64,000 nucleotides of DNA from NCBI GenBank assembly GCA_030653545.1, contig JAURZE010000026.1:310001-374000 (forward strand), in the 5' to 3' direction. The position numbers and the translations under genes were made by a program. Positions 9,357-18,198 of this stretch are shown here, one piece after another; within the stretch, counting starts at the first letter, position 1, and each line of letters begins with the position of its first letter. The DNA comes from Nitrospira sp. GTDB lineage: Bacteria > Nitrospirota > Nitrospiria > Nitrospirales > Nitrospiraceae. A model generated the notes under the pieces. It was not told the DNA's origin, did no database searches, and was given only the letters and a program-made list of their open reading frames with translations.

Positions 9357-9592
9357 GTACCTACTCAGGGGTTCAGGCTGAAGGCTGATACGATATTAGA
9401 AGGAACTGACACTGATGCCCGCCGTAATTGAGAAGTCAGTCCAAACAACTCTTCTTTCGGAAACCCTGCGGTTACTCGATACACCAATATGGCTACTTCA
9501 TCAGCCAACTCAAATGCCCGAAGTTTCGTATGATCACGCACGATGTACCACTAACATCCTTCGGCCTTCCGCCTATCTACCTGAGTAGTTAC
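9357..9592. repeat. MITE-like inverted repeat in the intergenic spacer
   Basis: Two arms of about 32 bp face each other across this spacer. The left arm (9357-9388) and the reverse complement of the right arm (9561-9592) share GTA, the 9 bp block CTACTCAGG, AGGC and GAAGGC, with 24 of 32 aligned bases identical without gaps. The interior shows no convincing gene. The ends resemble a TTCAGGCTGAAGGCTGA sequence that I associate with intergenic repeats of Nitrospira. A degenerate miniature transposable element or paired REP-like elements would explain it. The copy number outside this window cannot be judged. Confidence 0.5.
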
Positions 9593-9616
9593 ACAAGCCG
9601 TATCTCTTCATTGCTC

Positions 9617-10777
9617 TCATTGAGACAGCACCAATTCTTTATAGAGTCCTGCAACTCGATCCGCCATAGCCGTCGCAGAAAACTCCTGCACCACTCTCTT
9701 TCGAGCTTGCTCTCCCATTTTCATGGCGATCTCCGGGGAATCGATCAATTTCACGCAACTCTCTGCAAGTCGGGGTACATCCATCGGCTCAACGAGAATT
9801 CCCTCGACTCCGTCCTCAACAATTTCAGGGATCCCTCCCACCCGGCTGGCCACGACAGCCCGAGACGCCGCCATTGCCTCAAGCAAGGCCATGGGAATGC
9901 CCTCGCTCAACGAGGGAAGGACGAAAATATCTAAGGCCTGCAGTAATTCTTGAGTATCCTCTCGATGTCCTAAAAAGACAACGTTTTCGCTAATTCCAAA
10001 GTCGCGCGCCTGCGCCTCAAGATCCTTGCGAATCACTCCATCCCCCACGATCAGCAACCTCACATTCGCCCGCTGGCGCAGGAGAATGGAAATCGATTGA
10101 AGCAGGTAGGAAAGTCCCTTCACGGGGGTAAGCCGTCCGATTGTCCCGATCAGGCAGGTCTCGACATCAACCCCCAACTCTTGGCGTGTCAGCCATCGGT
10201 CAGCCTGAGTAGGATTCAGCTCCAGATCGATCCCATTTCGAATGCACGTAACAAGGGGGGCCGCTTCATCCGTCTTATACCTGCTCTCAATCTGAGATGA
10301 GACGCCGATGATGGCGTCGACACAGCATCGATATACTGTGCGCTCCACCAATTCATAAACATTCATCTTAAACGCCTGCAAACCTTTAAACGGTTCGCTG
10401 AGGCCATGGACCGTTCGTACAAGATGTGGAATCCCGCACAACTTACTAGCCGGCGCTGCCAGAATCATGTCTTTGTACTTGTGAGTATGAACGATCCTAG
10501 CCCGTGACTGTTTGAATTCGCGAACGAGCTCACAAAAGATCTTGCCGCTACTCCATCGATTCTCAGGAAACACCTTGACGCTAATGCCTAGCGCCTCAAT
10601 CTCTGTCGCCAATCTACCTTCGTTGAATACGATCGCCGACAGTTGAATGTCGGCCCTGCCCACCAATTTTGACAACAGGACCTTGAGCTGAACTTCCGCT
10701 CCTGCCCAAAGATCACCTGTGGCAACATGACAGATAGAAATAGGTGTATGGGGGAATTCTCTCGAAGGTGGGAACAC
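9617..10777 (-). CDS. Glycosyltransferase family 4
   Basis: 386-residue GT4 enzyme. HVATGDLWAGAEVQL near the N-terminus is the glycine-rich acceptor-side loop. GTIGRLTPVKGLSYLL opens the C-terminal Rossmann domain. FVLPSLSEGIPMALLEAMA with the E-x7-E glutamates and GGIPEIVEDGVEGILVEP close the donor-binding site. It is predicted to be cytoplasmic or membrane-associated and to transfer one sugar to the lipid-linked repeat. The start is set to GTG at 10777, with AGGAG 8 nt upstream; the GTG three codons earlier overlaps that Shine-Dalgarno itself. It sits just downstream of the Wzy/ligase-like gene. Confidence 0.88.
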   Translation of the reverse strand: MFPPSREFPHTPISICHVATGDLWAGAEVQLKVLLSKLVGRADIQLSAIVFNEGRLATEIEALGISVKVFPENRWSSGKIFCELVREFKQSRARIVHTHKYKDMILAAPASKLCGIPHLVRTVHGLSEPFKGLQAFKMNVYELVERTVYRCCVDAIIGVSSQIESRYKTDEAAPLVTCIRNGIDLELNPTQADRWLTRQELGVDVETCLIGTIGRLTPVKGLSYLLQSISILLRQRANVRLLIVGDGVIRKDLEAQARDFGISENVVFLGHREDTQELLQALDIFVLPSLSEGIPMALLEAMAASRAVVASRVGGIPEIVEDGVEGILVEPMDVPRLAESCVKLIDSPEIAMKMGEQARKRVVQEFSATAMADRVAGLYKELVLSQ

Positions 10778-10874
10778 CTGCCGCACTCCTTGCGATCACT
10801 AGGGCATGGAGATATTCCATGTCCCGCTCTCCTTCACTCGCAATCAGCCTCCCTATATGGAAGCGCCTGAGAAC

Positions 10875-12245
10875 CTATGAGCGAGTGGAAACAGGCCCTC
10901 CACCAAAGCGCGGGATCCGAGCCCCCCATGGCTGCAGCGGATGAGCTCCAGCAGGCATTGCTGCAGCCCCCTGCATCTCAGAAATATTTCTGAGTGCGAC
11001 CACTAATGCCACCATGATCCATAAGCTCGGATACCATAAAATGGAAATGAACACACCGCTCACGATGAATCCGATCAGACTTCCCTCCATAGCCCGAGCA
11101 AGATAGACACGAATGTCTTCACGAGCTTGGGCTGGTTGGCGACCTGCCGTCCGCGCAACCGGAAGAGCGAGTTTGCGTGCGACCCATCGCAGGTCCCTGA
11201 AACTCTGTAAGATGATGCCTCCGATAAGGACTATTCCAGCGAGGCCCAACTCCGAGATCAAGGTAACCCATGCAGAATGAGCCTGCCGGCCTGCGATAGA
11301 TTTTTCATGAAAGGTTCGGCTTCCCTGATATTTATCAAAGGTCCATGGGAAGTTGCTCTGCCCGACGCCAATAATAGGATTATAGAAGAACATTTCCATG
11401 CCAATCCCCCAGGTATAGAGCCTTTCGCCCCCGGTACCTTCGTTCATCGTCTCTTCACTAGTTGATGAAGTGATCTCATCCCAATACTTTTCAGGTGCCA
11501 GGACCGCCATAAACACTACGGCGACGGCAACCACAATCAGCGCATTCAGTTTCTTGGGAGAACGATACCAGCAATAGACTCCGACCGATGCCAGCCCGAT
11601 AAACCCTCCGCGCGATACCGTTGCCATTGCGGCGAGAATATACGTTCCCAGGAGCGCCAGGTACTTCATCCGCAACGAGAACCCGGTTGCAGAGAGCAGT
11701 AGAAAGTAGGCAAACGGCACCGCCATATTCATGACCATACAAAAATCGTTCTCGTCGCCCATCCAGGCCCCAATACCGACTCCTCCTTTTGCAATCCCCA
11801 TGATGGCCAAGAAGCCGTGGACACCCACCCAAAACTTCATCACCGTCAGCATCCTCTCCGTCGAATTCACGAAAGTTGTAATGCCAAGATAGGTGAAAAA
11901 TAAGAGCACCATGTCTTTGAACGTCATCAAGGCGTGAAAATTATTGACCGCGATCGGGACATGGATAGCCATGACTCCAAAAAGCACGATCCACAGCTTT
12001 GTCTGGAGCCTGGAAAAATCCAGTTTCCCCGACATCAACACGTTGAGGAACAGCAACAGATTAATTCCTAGGGCGATGGGGATAAGCTTGAGTCCGGGAA
12101 TCAACTCCTGAGGGCGGCCAAACTCAAACAGAAGGTACGCCATGACGAGGTAGAACCCCGCCTTGCTCTCCGAAGCTCCACTCGAACGTAAAGCAGGCAT
12201 CGGCGTTCGTCCCTGGGTTCGAACAGACTTAAGATCGGGCAGCAT
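10875..12245 (-). CDS. O-antigen ligase / Wzy-like polymerase membrane protein
   Basis: 456 residues with about ten to eleven hydrophobic segments, belonging to the Wzy_C/O-antigen ligase superfamily (PF04932). Visible family landmarks are TVSRGGFIGLASVG, the acidic-basic loop near GERLYTWGIGMEMFFYNP-IIGVGQSNF, and QAHSAWVTLISELGLAG after the large periplasmic loop. It would polymerise undecaprenyl-linked repeats or ligate the glycan to an acceptor in the periplasm. This is notable because the cluster also encodes an ABC exporter. No Wzx flippase was seen in the window. The first ATG (12245) is used; an internal ATG at 12200 is also possible. Confidence 0.83.
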   Translation of the reverse strand: MLPDLKSVRTQGRTPMPALRSSGASESKAGFYLVMAYLLFEFGRPQELIPGLKLIPIALGINLLLFLNVLMSGKLDFSRLQTKLWIVLFGVMAIHVPIAVNNFHALMTFKDMVLLFFTYLGITTFVNSTERMLTVMKFWVGVHGFLAIMGIAKGGVGIGAWMGDENDFCMVMNMAVPFAYFLLLSATGFSLRMKYLALLGTYILAAMATVSRGGFIGLASVGVYCWYRSPKKLNALIVVAVAVVFMAVLAPEKYWDEITSSTSEETMNEGTGGERLYTWGIGMEMFFYNPIIGVGQSNFPWTFDKYQGSRTFHEKSIAGRQAHSAWVTLISELGLAGIVLIGGIILQSFRDLRWVARKLALPVARTAGRQPAQAREDIRVYLARAMEGSLIGFIVSGVFISILWYPSLWIMVALVVALRNISEMQGAAAMPAGAHPLQPWGARIPRFGGGPVSTRS

Positions 12246-12285
12246 TGATCACCACGGAAACTTGCAAATTGAAACGTCTACGCAT

Positions 12286-13422
12286 TCAATTCGCGCCGGA
12301 CAAAAGCGGCTTCAAGAGACTTGCATATAGAGCCTGATACCTGGAAATCATCTCGGCCTTACTGAAACGGCGATGTACCAGCTCGGCACCAGCCCGGCCA
12401 AACGCTCTAATCAATTCAGGATTATCTAGTAAAGCCATGAGCTGATCCGCAAGATCACTTGAGTTCTCCGGCAGAACCAAAAACCCCGTCTTACCGTGGT
12501 CAATCAGCTCGGGGTTTCCACCAACTTTCGTGGCCACCGCAGCTTTCCCAGACACCATGGCTTCTAGCAGCGCCATCGAGAGCCCCTCGGATAATGACGG
12601 CAACACAAAGACGTCCATGACTGACAAGAGCCGCTGAACATCATTCCTCATCCCCAGGAAACGGACATGCCCATCAACGCCAAGCCGCGTCGCTTGCTCT
12701 TTGAGCGTCATCTCCAATTCACCACGCCCGGCAATGAGGAGAACGGTCCCCGGATGTCGCTTAAGTATGGCCGGCAGGGCATCAAGCAGATGACGATGTC
12801 CTTTGACCGGATACAAACTCCCAACTGTCCCGATCACAGGAACACCTGCCGGAAGAGCCAACTCCGCTCTGCAGGCCTGCGAAGAGGCATCGCTCTCAAC
12901 AGCCGGCGACTCTACCCCATTATAGATCACGTGCAGTCGCGACTCCGGAATACCGACCCGCTGAGAAACGAATCGCTTAAGATCCTCTGACACGACGACA
13001 AGCCGACCATACCGACTGACTATTCGATAAGCCAGGCGTCTGCGAAACTTCTCCCAATAATAATTTTTCCCGTGAACAGTTCCCACAAACGGCACCTTTG
13101 AAATTCTCGCCACGATCCATCCAAACAGAACGGCACTGAACTCATGAGCATGAATTACTGCTACCTGTTCCTCGCGAACCAGACGCAGGCAGTCCCGGAA
13201 CCAGCCGATCTGAAGACCGCCTGGAAGTGGCAATAGTTTTGTCTCAACTCCCAGACGTTCACACTCGTCCTGGAGCCATCCTGGACGGAAGAGCCCAACA
13301 ATAACGCGACAGTTTTGTTGGTTGAGGGCTGCCGCAAGACTGCTGATCACTCTCTCAGCACCACCGGGCCCACTGCTGGTCGACAGATGCAGAACCGTCG
13401 TCTTGTGTTCACCGGCAGTCAT
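12286..13422 (-). CDS. Glycosyltransferase family 4
   Basis: 378 residues. HLSTSSGPGGAERVISSLA at the N-terminus is a textbook GT4 acceptor loop. GTVGSLYPVKGHRHLLDAL starts the donor domain, and FVLPSLSEGLSMALLEAM carries the E-x7-E motif, followed by GGNPELIDHGKTGFLV. The start overlaps the stop of the upstream phosphatase gene by 4 bp (ATGA), so translation is probably coupled. It is close in architecture to the GT4 at 9617-10777, with the Wzy-like gene between them. This suggests a local duplication around the polymerase. Donor and linkage are unknown. Confidence 0.88.
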   Translation of the reverse strand: MTAGEHKTTVLHLSTSSGPGGAERVISSLAAALNQQNCRVIVGLFRPGWLQDECERLGVETKLLPLPGGLQIGWFRDCLRLVREEQVAVIHAHEFSAVLFGWIVARISKVPFVGTVHGKNYYWEKFRRRLAYRIVSRYGRLVVVSEDLKRFVSQRVGIPESRLHVIYNGVESPAVESDASSQACRAELALPAGVPVIGTVGSLYPVKGHRHLLDALPAILKRHPGTVLLIAGRGELEMTLKEQATRLGVDGHVRFLGMRNDVQRLLSVMDVFVLPSLSEGLSMALLEAMVSGKAAVATKVGGNPELIDHGKTGFLVLPENSSDLADQLMALLDNPELIRAFGRAGAELVHRRFSKAEMISRYQALYASLLKPLLSGAN

Positions 13423-14069
13423 TTAATTACTTGGGTATCTGGAAATAACTGGCGTGTCTTCTGATCGCCCGTTCTCATATCCAATCGAGCTGCTAAGTTC
13501 TGGCAACATCGTTTCACTTGCTGATAACAAGTACGGAAATCTTCACTGGTCCCGCTATAAGGATCTGCAATTTCAAGAGGACCGGTAGGATCGAAGCGTC
13601 CCAACAACACCACCTTCCCGATCGTTTTTGGGTACAGACTATGAATCCGATCTTTTTGAGCTACCTCCATAACGATGATCAGATCTGACTTATCGAGCAA
13701 CTCCGCGTGCACTTGGGTCGTCGTATGCTTCTCGAGCGACAGCCCGGACTCGAGCGCCGTGGCTTGGGCTTTGAGATGGGCCGGCTTCCCGGGAGTTGTT
13801 TCAAGTCCGGCCGAACGGATTGTGAGCGATCGTCCCGCCTGCATGGCAAGCGCGCGAAAACACACCTCCCCTAAGGGGCTCCGGCAGATATTGCCCTTGC
13901 AGACAAAGAGCACTGACTGAACGGATTCCGGCAATCGGACTTCCGCCCACCGCTCATAGCGATGGCGAGCGAAGTTCAGCTTGCCGATGAAATATCCCCC
14001 CGTCGCACGGAGCGCCCGCAGAAAGGTCCAGCAATGCGCTCCCACACTTGGCGTGTCACCCATATTCAT
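13419..14069 (-). CDS. Low-molecular-weight protein tyrosine phosphatase (Wzb/Etp-like)
   Basis: 216 residues. From residue about 52 it shows the LMW-PTP P-loop CKGNICRS (C-x5-R-S) after VLFV, and later IADPYSGTSEDF, which supplies the catalytic general-acid Asp. A preceding stretch of about 50 residues is longer than in most family members. Such phosphatases dephosphorylate the tyrosine cluster of BY-kinases that control polysaccharide chain length. The cognate kinase would be the protein at 61837-64000, some 48 kb upstream in the same transcription direction. It overlaps both neighbours by 4 bp (ATGA at each end), which places it inside a tight operon. Confidence 0.87.
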   Translation of the reverse strand: MNMGDTPSVGAHCWTFLRALRATGGYFIGKLNFARHRYERWAEVRLPESVQSVLFVCKGNICRSPLGEVCFRALAMQAGRSLTIRSAGLETTPGKPAHLKAQATALESGLSLEKHTTTQVHAELLDKSDLIIVMEVAQKDRIHSLYPKTIGKVVLLGRFDPTGPLEIADPYSGTSEDFRTCYQQVKRCCQNLAARLDMRTGDQKTRQLFPDTQVIK

Positions 14070-15280
14070 CGAGCTCCTCTCGCTAACTGGCTCATCCAGG
14101 CACGATACTCCACCAATGCCGGGCGAGGATCGCTCAGCGATTCCACTTCATAATGCAGATTCCGCTGAAACAGCTTCGCGAATTCCGCCGCGCAACGCCA
14201 CCGTGACGGCGCGTGCGGGCCGAGATGAAGCGTGGCGTTCGTTTTGGTCAGACGCATGAGCAGATGGTCCAGATCGCCCAGGAACCATCGGGACTGGGTA
14301 CCGATGCGATAGGAGTTGTCCGGAATCGCCACAGACTGCCCGCTCGCAACCTGATAGAGGAGATAGGGAATGTTAAGACCCGCATCGATCGCCAACTGCA
14401 AGGACCCCCAGAACCGCCCGTTGATCTCCATCAGTCTCGGAATCTTGGAGGTTTGATCGACCTTGAACTCGACCATCGCCACGCCATGCCATTTCACGTG
14501 TTCCAATAACTTGACCGCGTAGTCGGTCATGGGCTTGGGAAGCTCGATGCTCTCTCTCAACACGCTCACTCCTCCGGCCGGCGGCTTTTCTCTGATTCGC
14601 CGATGCGCAAAGAGTGCGCAGGGTCTTCCATGATCGAACAGCCCGAATACTCCCTGGCCCTCCCCCTCAACCCGCTGCTGAATGAGCGAGGGATTTTTCA
14701 AATAAGGGACCCTCCGATACAGATCAATCAACTCATCCACAGATGACACAAAATGGACGCTGGTCTTGCCCCATCCATGGTCGGTCATCAGAAGCGATCG
14801 TCCCGGCTTCACCACAACAGGGAATGATGTCACCTGGTCGAGCACGGACGCGAGATCTCCGTCCGGGACATAGACCGTAGTGGGAATCGGCACGCCCAGC
14901 TCCTGGGCGACTTTCATCAACCGGTATTTGTCGGATACCAGTTCATAACTTTCCAACTGCGGGATGGCATTCAAGACAGCAGCAGGAAATTGCTCTCGCC
15001 TGGCTGCGAGCACCTGAGTCGTAGCATCCGTCACCGGCATAATAGCGGTCACGCCCAACCGGCCGACCCCATCGATCACACTGGACACAAACCGGGAAGG
15101 ATCTTCCAGCGGCGACGGATACTGCCAGGCCTGATGACAGTACTTCGAAGCTCCAGCTAAGGACTTCAGCGTTTCGGCTCCAACCACCACCTGAATGCCT
15201 GCTTGCCCCAAGCTTCGGGTGACAGCGAGGGCGGCACGCTCCTGACCATCCGTCACTAGCACGCAAGGCTTCGACCCCAT
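14066..15280 (-). CDS. ATP-grasp domain carboxylate-amine ligase-like protein
   Basis: 404 residues with the three parts of an ATP-grasp enzyme. The N-terminal Rossmann-like segment reads VLVTDGQERAALAVTRSLG. The ATP-binding part has FPVVVKPG (Lys for the phosphates) and IQQRVEGEGQG. The metal-binding RLMEINGRFWGS (E-I-N) lies near residue 290. The family joins a carboxylate to an amine or other nucleophile through an acyl-phosphate. In EPS loci similar proteins may attach amino acids or other substituents to sugars; that is inference. It is translationally coupled to the downstream phosphatase (4 bp overlap) and lies 42 nt after the deacetylase stop. Confidence 0.8.
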   Translation of the reverse strand: MGSKPCVLVTDGQERAALAVTRSLGQAGIQVVVGAETLKSLAGASKYCHQAWQYPSPLEDPSRFVSSVIDGVGRLGVTAIMPVTDATTQVLAARREQFPAAVLNAIPQLESYELVSDKYRLMKVAQELGVPIPTTVYVPDGDLASVLDQVTSFPVVVKPGRSLLMTDHGWGKTSVHFVSSVDELIDLYRRVPYLKNPSLIQQRVEGEGQGVFGLFDHGRPCALFAHRRIREKPPAGGVSVLRESIELPKPMTDYAVKLLEHVKWHGVAMVEFKVDQTSKIPRLMEINGRFWGSLQLAIDAGLNIPYLLYQVASGQSVAIPDNSYRIGTQSRWFLGDLDHLLMRLTKTNATLHLGPHAPSRWRCAAEFAKLFQRNLHYEVESLSDPRPALVEYRAWMSQLARGAR

Positions 15281-15322
15281 TACGATTTCGGTCCTCTACG
15301 AACATGCTGCTCTGCCATCGGC

Positions 15323-16372
15323 CTATCGAATACCGGATAGCGCCAATGCGAGCAGCGGATCTGATGAACTGCTGTCCTCATGCAGGCTGACCCTTTTCAG
15401 CGCGTACGGATCGCCTGGGCGATCACCCTCCAGCCCTATCTCACAACCCACCGCGGCGCGATACCCGCTCTCTCTGACCAGCTTTTGAATATCCGGATTA
15501 AAATTTCCATTGGGATAACAGAATGTCGAGGACGGCGTGACCCCTTGTTGAAGCATCGCATTTCGTGACTCGGTCAACTCGCGGCTGACTTCCGACAACG
15601 GAATGTTCGTCAGAATCCTGTGCGAGCAGGAATGCGATCCGAATGACACACCCTGAGCGGCCATCTCGCGCACCTCGGTCCAATCAAGCAGGACCCGCTC
15701 CGAAGGAAGGTCCATACCAAGGACACGACCGAGACGGTCTATGAGAGCTTCAATTTCATCGACCGCTCTGTCTTTACAGAGTTCTATGATCCCACCGGCG
15801 TCAATCGGCAGACCTGACTTTACGAACATGAAGCCCCCATCGTCAGCGGACTGACGGACTCCGACCGTATCAGCCAAGACCGCTGAGACCTCATCACGGG
15901 TCGTCGGGCCGCTCCTCTGGGATCCGGCCTGCGCCAAAACCAACATCATCCGATCCGGCCAAAACCATCGAGGTGTTCCGATAAAATCTGTCGCAAGAAA
16001 GATCGTCGCCGGGACCGCATACCTTCTCAGGATAGGAAAGGCGAACTGATAATTATCCCGCCATCCATCATCAAACGTAATGACGCAGTAAGACCGGTCG
16101 CGCTTGAACTGATTTGTCCGCCACAGGTCCAGCAGCTCATCCAAGGAGAGAATCCTAAATCGCTCCCGAAGATAGGCGATGTGAGCGGCAAAGGACTCCT
16201 CCAACATGTACATGCCGGGCTGAATGTGCTGACGTTCCACTACTTCGTGAGACACAACCCGGTGATAGGTCAACACGATCACGCGCCCCTGATGCCGGAA
16301 CTGTGAAAGCCCGGAAACAGAATAGAGTCCGCCTAATGCCCTCCAGGTTGCGGCCTTGAGTCGTGCGATCAC
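15323..16372 (-). CDS. Polysaccharide deacetylase (NodB homology domain)
   Basis: 349 residues of the carbohydrate esterase 4 fold. VLTYHRV occurs near residue 34. VITFDDGWRDN is the conserved TFDDG motif with the catalytic and metal-binding Asp residues, and FGSHSCSHRIL supplies the H-x3-H zinc ligands. It would remove N- or O-acetyl groups from the polymer or a lipid-linked intermediate. There is no clear signal peptide, only a moderately hydrophobic N-terminus. An insertion of about 100 residues between the two motif blocks makes it longer than a minimal NodB domain. A second, DUF3473-type deacetylase is at 59896-60795. Confidence 0.87.
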   Translation of the reverse strand: MIARLKAATWRALGGLYSVSGLSQFRHQGRVIVLTYHRVVSHEVVERQHIQPGMYMLEESFAAHIAYLRERFRILSLDELLDLWRTNQFKRDRSYCVITFDDGWRDNYQFAFPILRRYAVPATIFLATDFIGTPRWFWPDRMMLVLAQAGSQRSGPTTRDEVSAVLADTVGVRQSADDGGFMFVKSGLPIDAGGIIELCKDRAVDEIEALIDRLGRVLGMDLPSERVLLDWTEVREMAAQGVSFGSHSCSHRILTNIPLSEVSRELTESRNAMLQQGVTPSSTFCYPNGNFNPDIQKLVRESGYRAAVGCEIGLEGDRPGDPYALKRVSLHEDSSSSDPLLALALSGIR

Positions 16373-16439
16373 ACCATCACCCCAAATGCGCCATCAGATC
16401 GTCCTGCACATAACTCTCATTGCTGGCAACCAACCACGC

Positions 16440-16592
16440 CTAGAAGAGCGTGTAGATAAACGGCGCAACGGCCGACCCCTGGGTCAAGACAATCAGACTG
16501 CCGAGTAAAACAAGCACAAGAATGATCGGTAGGAGCCAGAATTTCTTCCGCTCTTTCATGAACGCCCACAACTCTTGAATAAAATCGCCCAT
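16440..16592 (-). CDS. DUF5989 family small membrane protein (SxtK-like)
   Basis: A 50-residue protein. It starts MGDFIQELWAFMKERKKFW, continues into one hydrophobic helix rich in L, I and V, and ends AVAPFIYTLF. Both the KERKKFWLLP and the C-terminal APFIYTLF patterns are diagnostic of DUF5989. These small proteins usually sit beside a carbamoyltransferase and an SxtJ protein, as in the saxitoxin sxtI-J-K order. Here SxtJ is 27 nt upstream but the carbamoyltransferase is about 7.7 kb away. A strong AGGAGGA lies 6 nt before the ATG. The molecular role is unknown; a membrane partner of the carbamoyltransferase is possible. Confidence 0.85.
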   Translation of the reverse strand: MGDFIQELWAFMKERKKFWLLPIILVLVLLGSLIVLTQGSAVAPFIYTLF

Positions 16593-16619
16593 CTGTCGTC
16601 CTCCTGGAAATAGATCCGT

Positions 16620-17018
16620 TCAAAACATGTTCTTCATATGAGCCGCCGGTCTAGGGGTGCGAATCACCCGGTATGTCGGCGCATCGGGGTCAAATCCTCG
16701 ACACATGGGATCGCGGCCCGCCAGCTTCATCACCAGACCCATCGGCGTCACAATCCCGTAAAATAGGACGCCTAAAATAATGCGGGTATTGATCCATCCC
16801 ATCACATGCCCGACCCACATCCACCCTTGATACAGGTGCTTCAAGATTGCCGGCACAGCGAGGCCAGCCACAGACAAGAGCGCACCGAGCACCACCGCCC
16901 ACTCCCGTATGGCCTCCTGCCGCCAGAGAAACGGCCACAGCCCGATCACCAGGAAGACCCCGCCGACCATGAGACCGAACTGGCGGAGCGTTTTGTTCGT
17001 TACCTCAACATTTTCCAT
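16620..17018 (-). CDS. SxtJ family membrane protein
   Basis: 132 residues with hydrophobic segments near residues 12-32, 38-62 and 70-98. The C-terminal half GWMWVGHVMGWINTRIILG-VLFYGIVTPMGL followed by LAGRDPM is the recognisable SxtJ (PF19588) pattern. It ends in a soluble basic tail. SxtJ proteins co-occur with NodU/CmcH carbamoyltransferases and DUF5989 in polysaccharide and toxin loci. Their biochemical function is not established. A Shine-Dalgarno AAAGGG precedes the ATG by 8 nt. The gene lies 31 nt downstream of the GT2 gene and just upstream of DUF5989, so the three are probably co-transcribed. Confidence 0.85.
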   Translation of the reverse strand: MENVEVTNKTLRQFGLMVGGVFLVIGLWPFLWRQEAIREWAVVLGALLSVAGLAVPAILKHLYQGWMWVGHVMGWINTRIILGVLFYGIVTPMGLVMKLAGRDPMCRGFDPDAPTYRVIRTPRPAAHMKNMF

Positions 17019-17049
17019 CGGTTATCCCTTTCTGTACAGGCAAAACACA

Positions 17050-18198
17050 TTATCGCTTAGAAGGAGTCCACGACACGATACGTTCCCCGCGGCAATAGCG
17101 GACCCAGGCATCGAGAATCGAGACATTCACCATCACAAAAAACGACGGGATCCGCAGCACCCCGACACTCGGCAAGCGCGTGGTGACAAGATAGGCCAGC
17201 GCCATGGCATAAAACCCCGCTTGGGCCATCAACGCTCCTTGATAGAACAGCGACGATGGCGCGAGCATGCCGTTGGCCCCTAACGCCCCGATCATCGCAA
17301 AAGGAACCAGCCAACGACACAGTTTATGGCTGATCAGTTGCCAGGCGAACAGGTGATACCGGAACGGGTTGAGAAGAGCCAAGCTCTTCATAAACACGGA
17401 AATCCCCCGGACGATCGTACGCACCTTGCGATCGTATTCCTTCTTTGGATCGGCCAGATTCTTGTAGAACCCGATGCTCTCCGGATCCGCCACTCCGCGC
17501 AGCCCTAGCCTGACACTATTGAGCAACGTGTTGAAGTCGCTCTGGAGGTCCGGCGCCCAATTCTGGCACACAGATCGACGGGCGGCAAAGAAGGACCCGC
17601 TCAGCCCGACCAAGGTATTGACCCGCGTTTCGAGATTCCGGAGAAACATCTCGTAGCGGACGTAGGCACCCTCCCCGCTCACCGCTCCATCCACATCGAT
17701 AAACCGGTCAACGCTGCTGACACAGCCGACCGTCGGGTCCGCGAAGTTCCGCACCATCGTGGAGATGGCCTGGGGTTCGAGCATCGTGGCCGTATCGGAA
17801 AATACTAGAATCTCTCCGGTCGTCGACTCGACGGCAAGTTTCTGCGCCGCCTCCTTCCCGCCCTTCGCGCTCGACCGAACTAATCGAATTCCGGAGGGCC
17901 CATACGAGCGGACCAGGTCATCGGTCCCGTCTGTGGAGCAGTCGGACGCCACAACAATATCGAGACGCTCGCGGGGATAATCTTGCCGAAGCGTATTCTC
18001 CAACTTTTCTCGAATCCGTTTCTCCTCATTATAGGCCGTGATAATCAAGGAAACCGTCGGGTGGTGCGGGGATTTTCTCACCGGACGATTACGCAGAACG
18101 CCTATCGCCATCAGCAGCAACGGATACCCCATATAGGCATAGAATACGAATGCGACCGACAGCCAGAATATCGAGAGCATGCAATTAGAAAGTGTCAT
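17050..18198 (-). CDS. Membrane glycosyltransferase family 2
   Basis: 382-residue processive-type GT2. An N-terminal helix (residues about 8-30) is followed by the GT-A core: VSLIITAYNEEKRI, VASDCSTDGTDD (first Asp pair) and EILVFSDTATML (DxD-like metal site). A later WAPDLQSDF-type region and about three C-terminal helices (residues 285-360) follow. This layout resembles cellulose/hyaluronan-synthase-like and IcaA-type enzymes of EPS loci. Its ATG overlaps the stop of the DegT gene by one base (TGATG). An acceptor on undecaprenyl phosphate or a growing chain is likely; the sugar is unknown. Confidence 0.87.
   Translation of the reverse strand: MTLSNCMLSIFWLSVAFVFYAYMGYPLLLMAIGVLRNRPVRKSPHHPTVSLIITAYNEEKRIREKLENTLRQDYPRERLDIVVASDCSTDGTDDLVRSYGPSGIRLVRSSAKGGKEAAQKLAVESTTGEILVFSDTATMLEPQAISTMVRNFADPTVGCVSSVDRFIDVDGAVSGEGAYVRYEMFLRNLETRVNTLVGLSGSFFAARRSVCQNWAPDLQSDFNTLLNSVRLGLRGVADPESIGFYKNLADPKKEYDRKVRTIVRGISVFMKSLALLNPFRYHLFAWQLISHKLCRWLVPFAMIGALGANGMLAPSSLFYQGALMAQAGFYAMALAYLVTTRLPSVGVLRIPSFFVMVNVSILDAWVRYCRGERIVSWTPSKR

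Noticed and set aside
9428-9934. 168-codon plus-strand open frame
   Set aside because: Half of it lies antisense to the end of a clear GT4 gene and half within the inverted-repeat spacer; no family pattern and no good ribosome-binding site.
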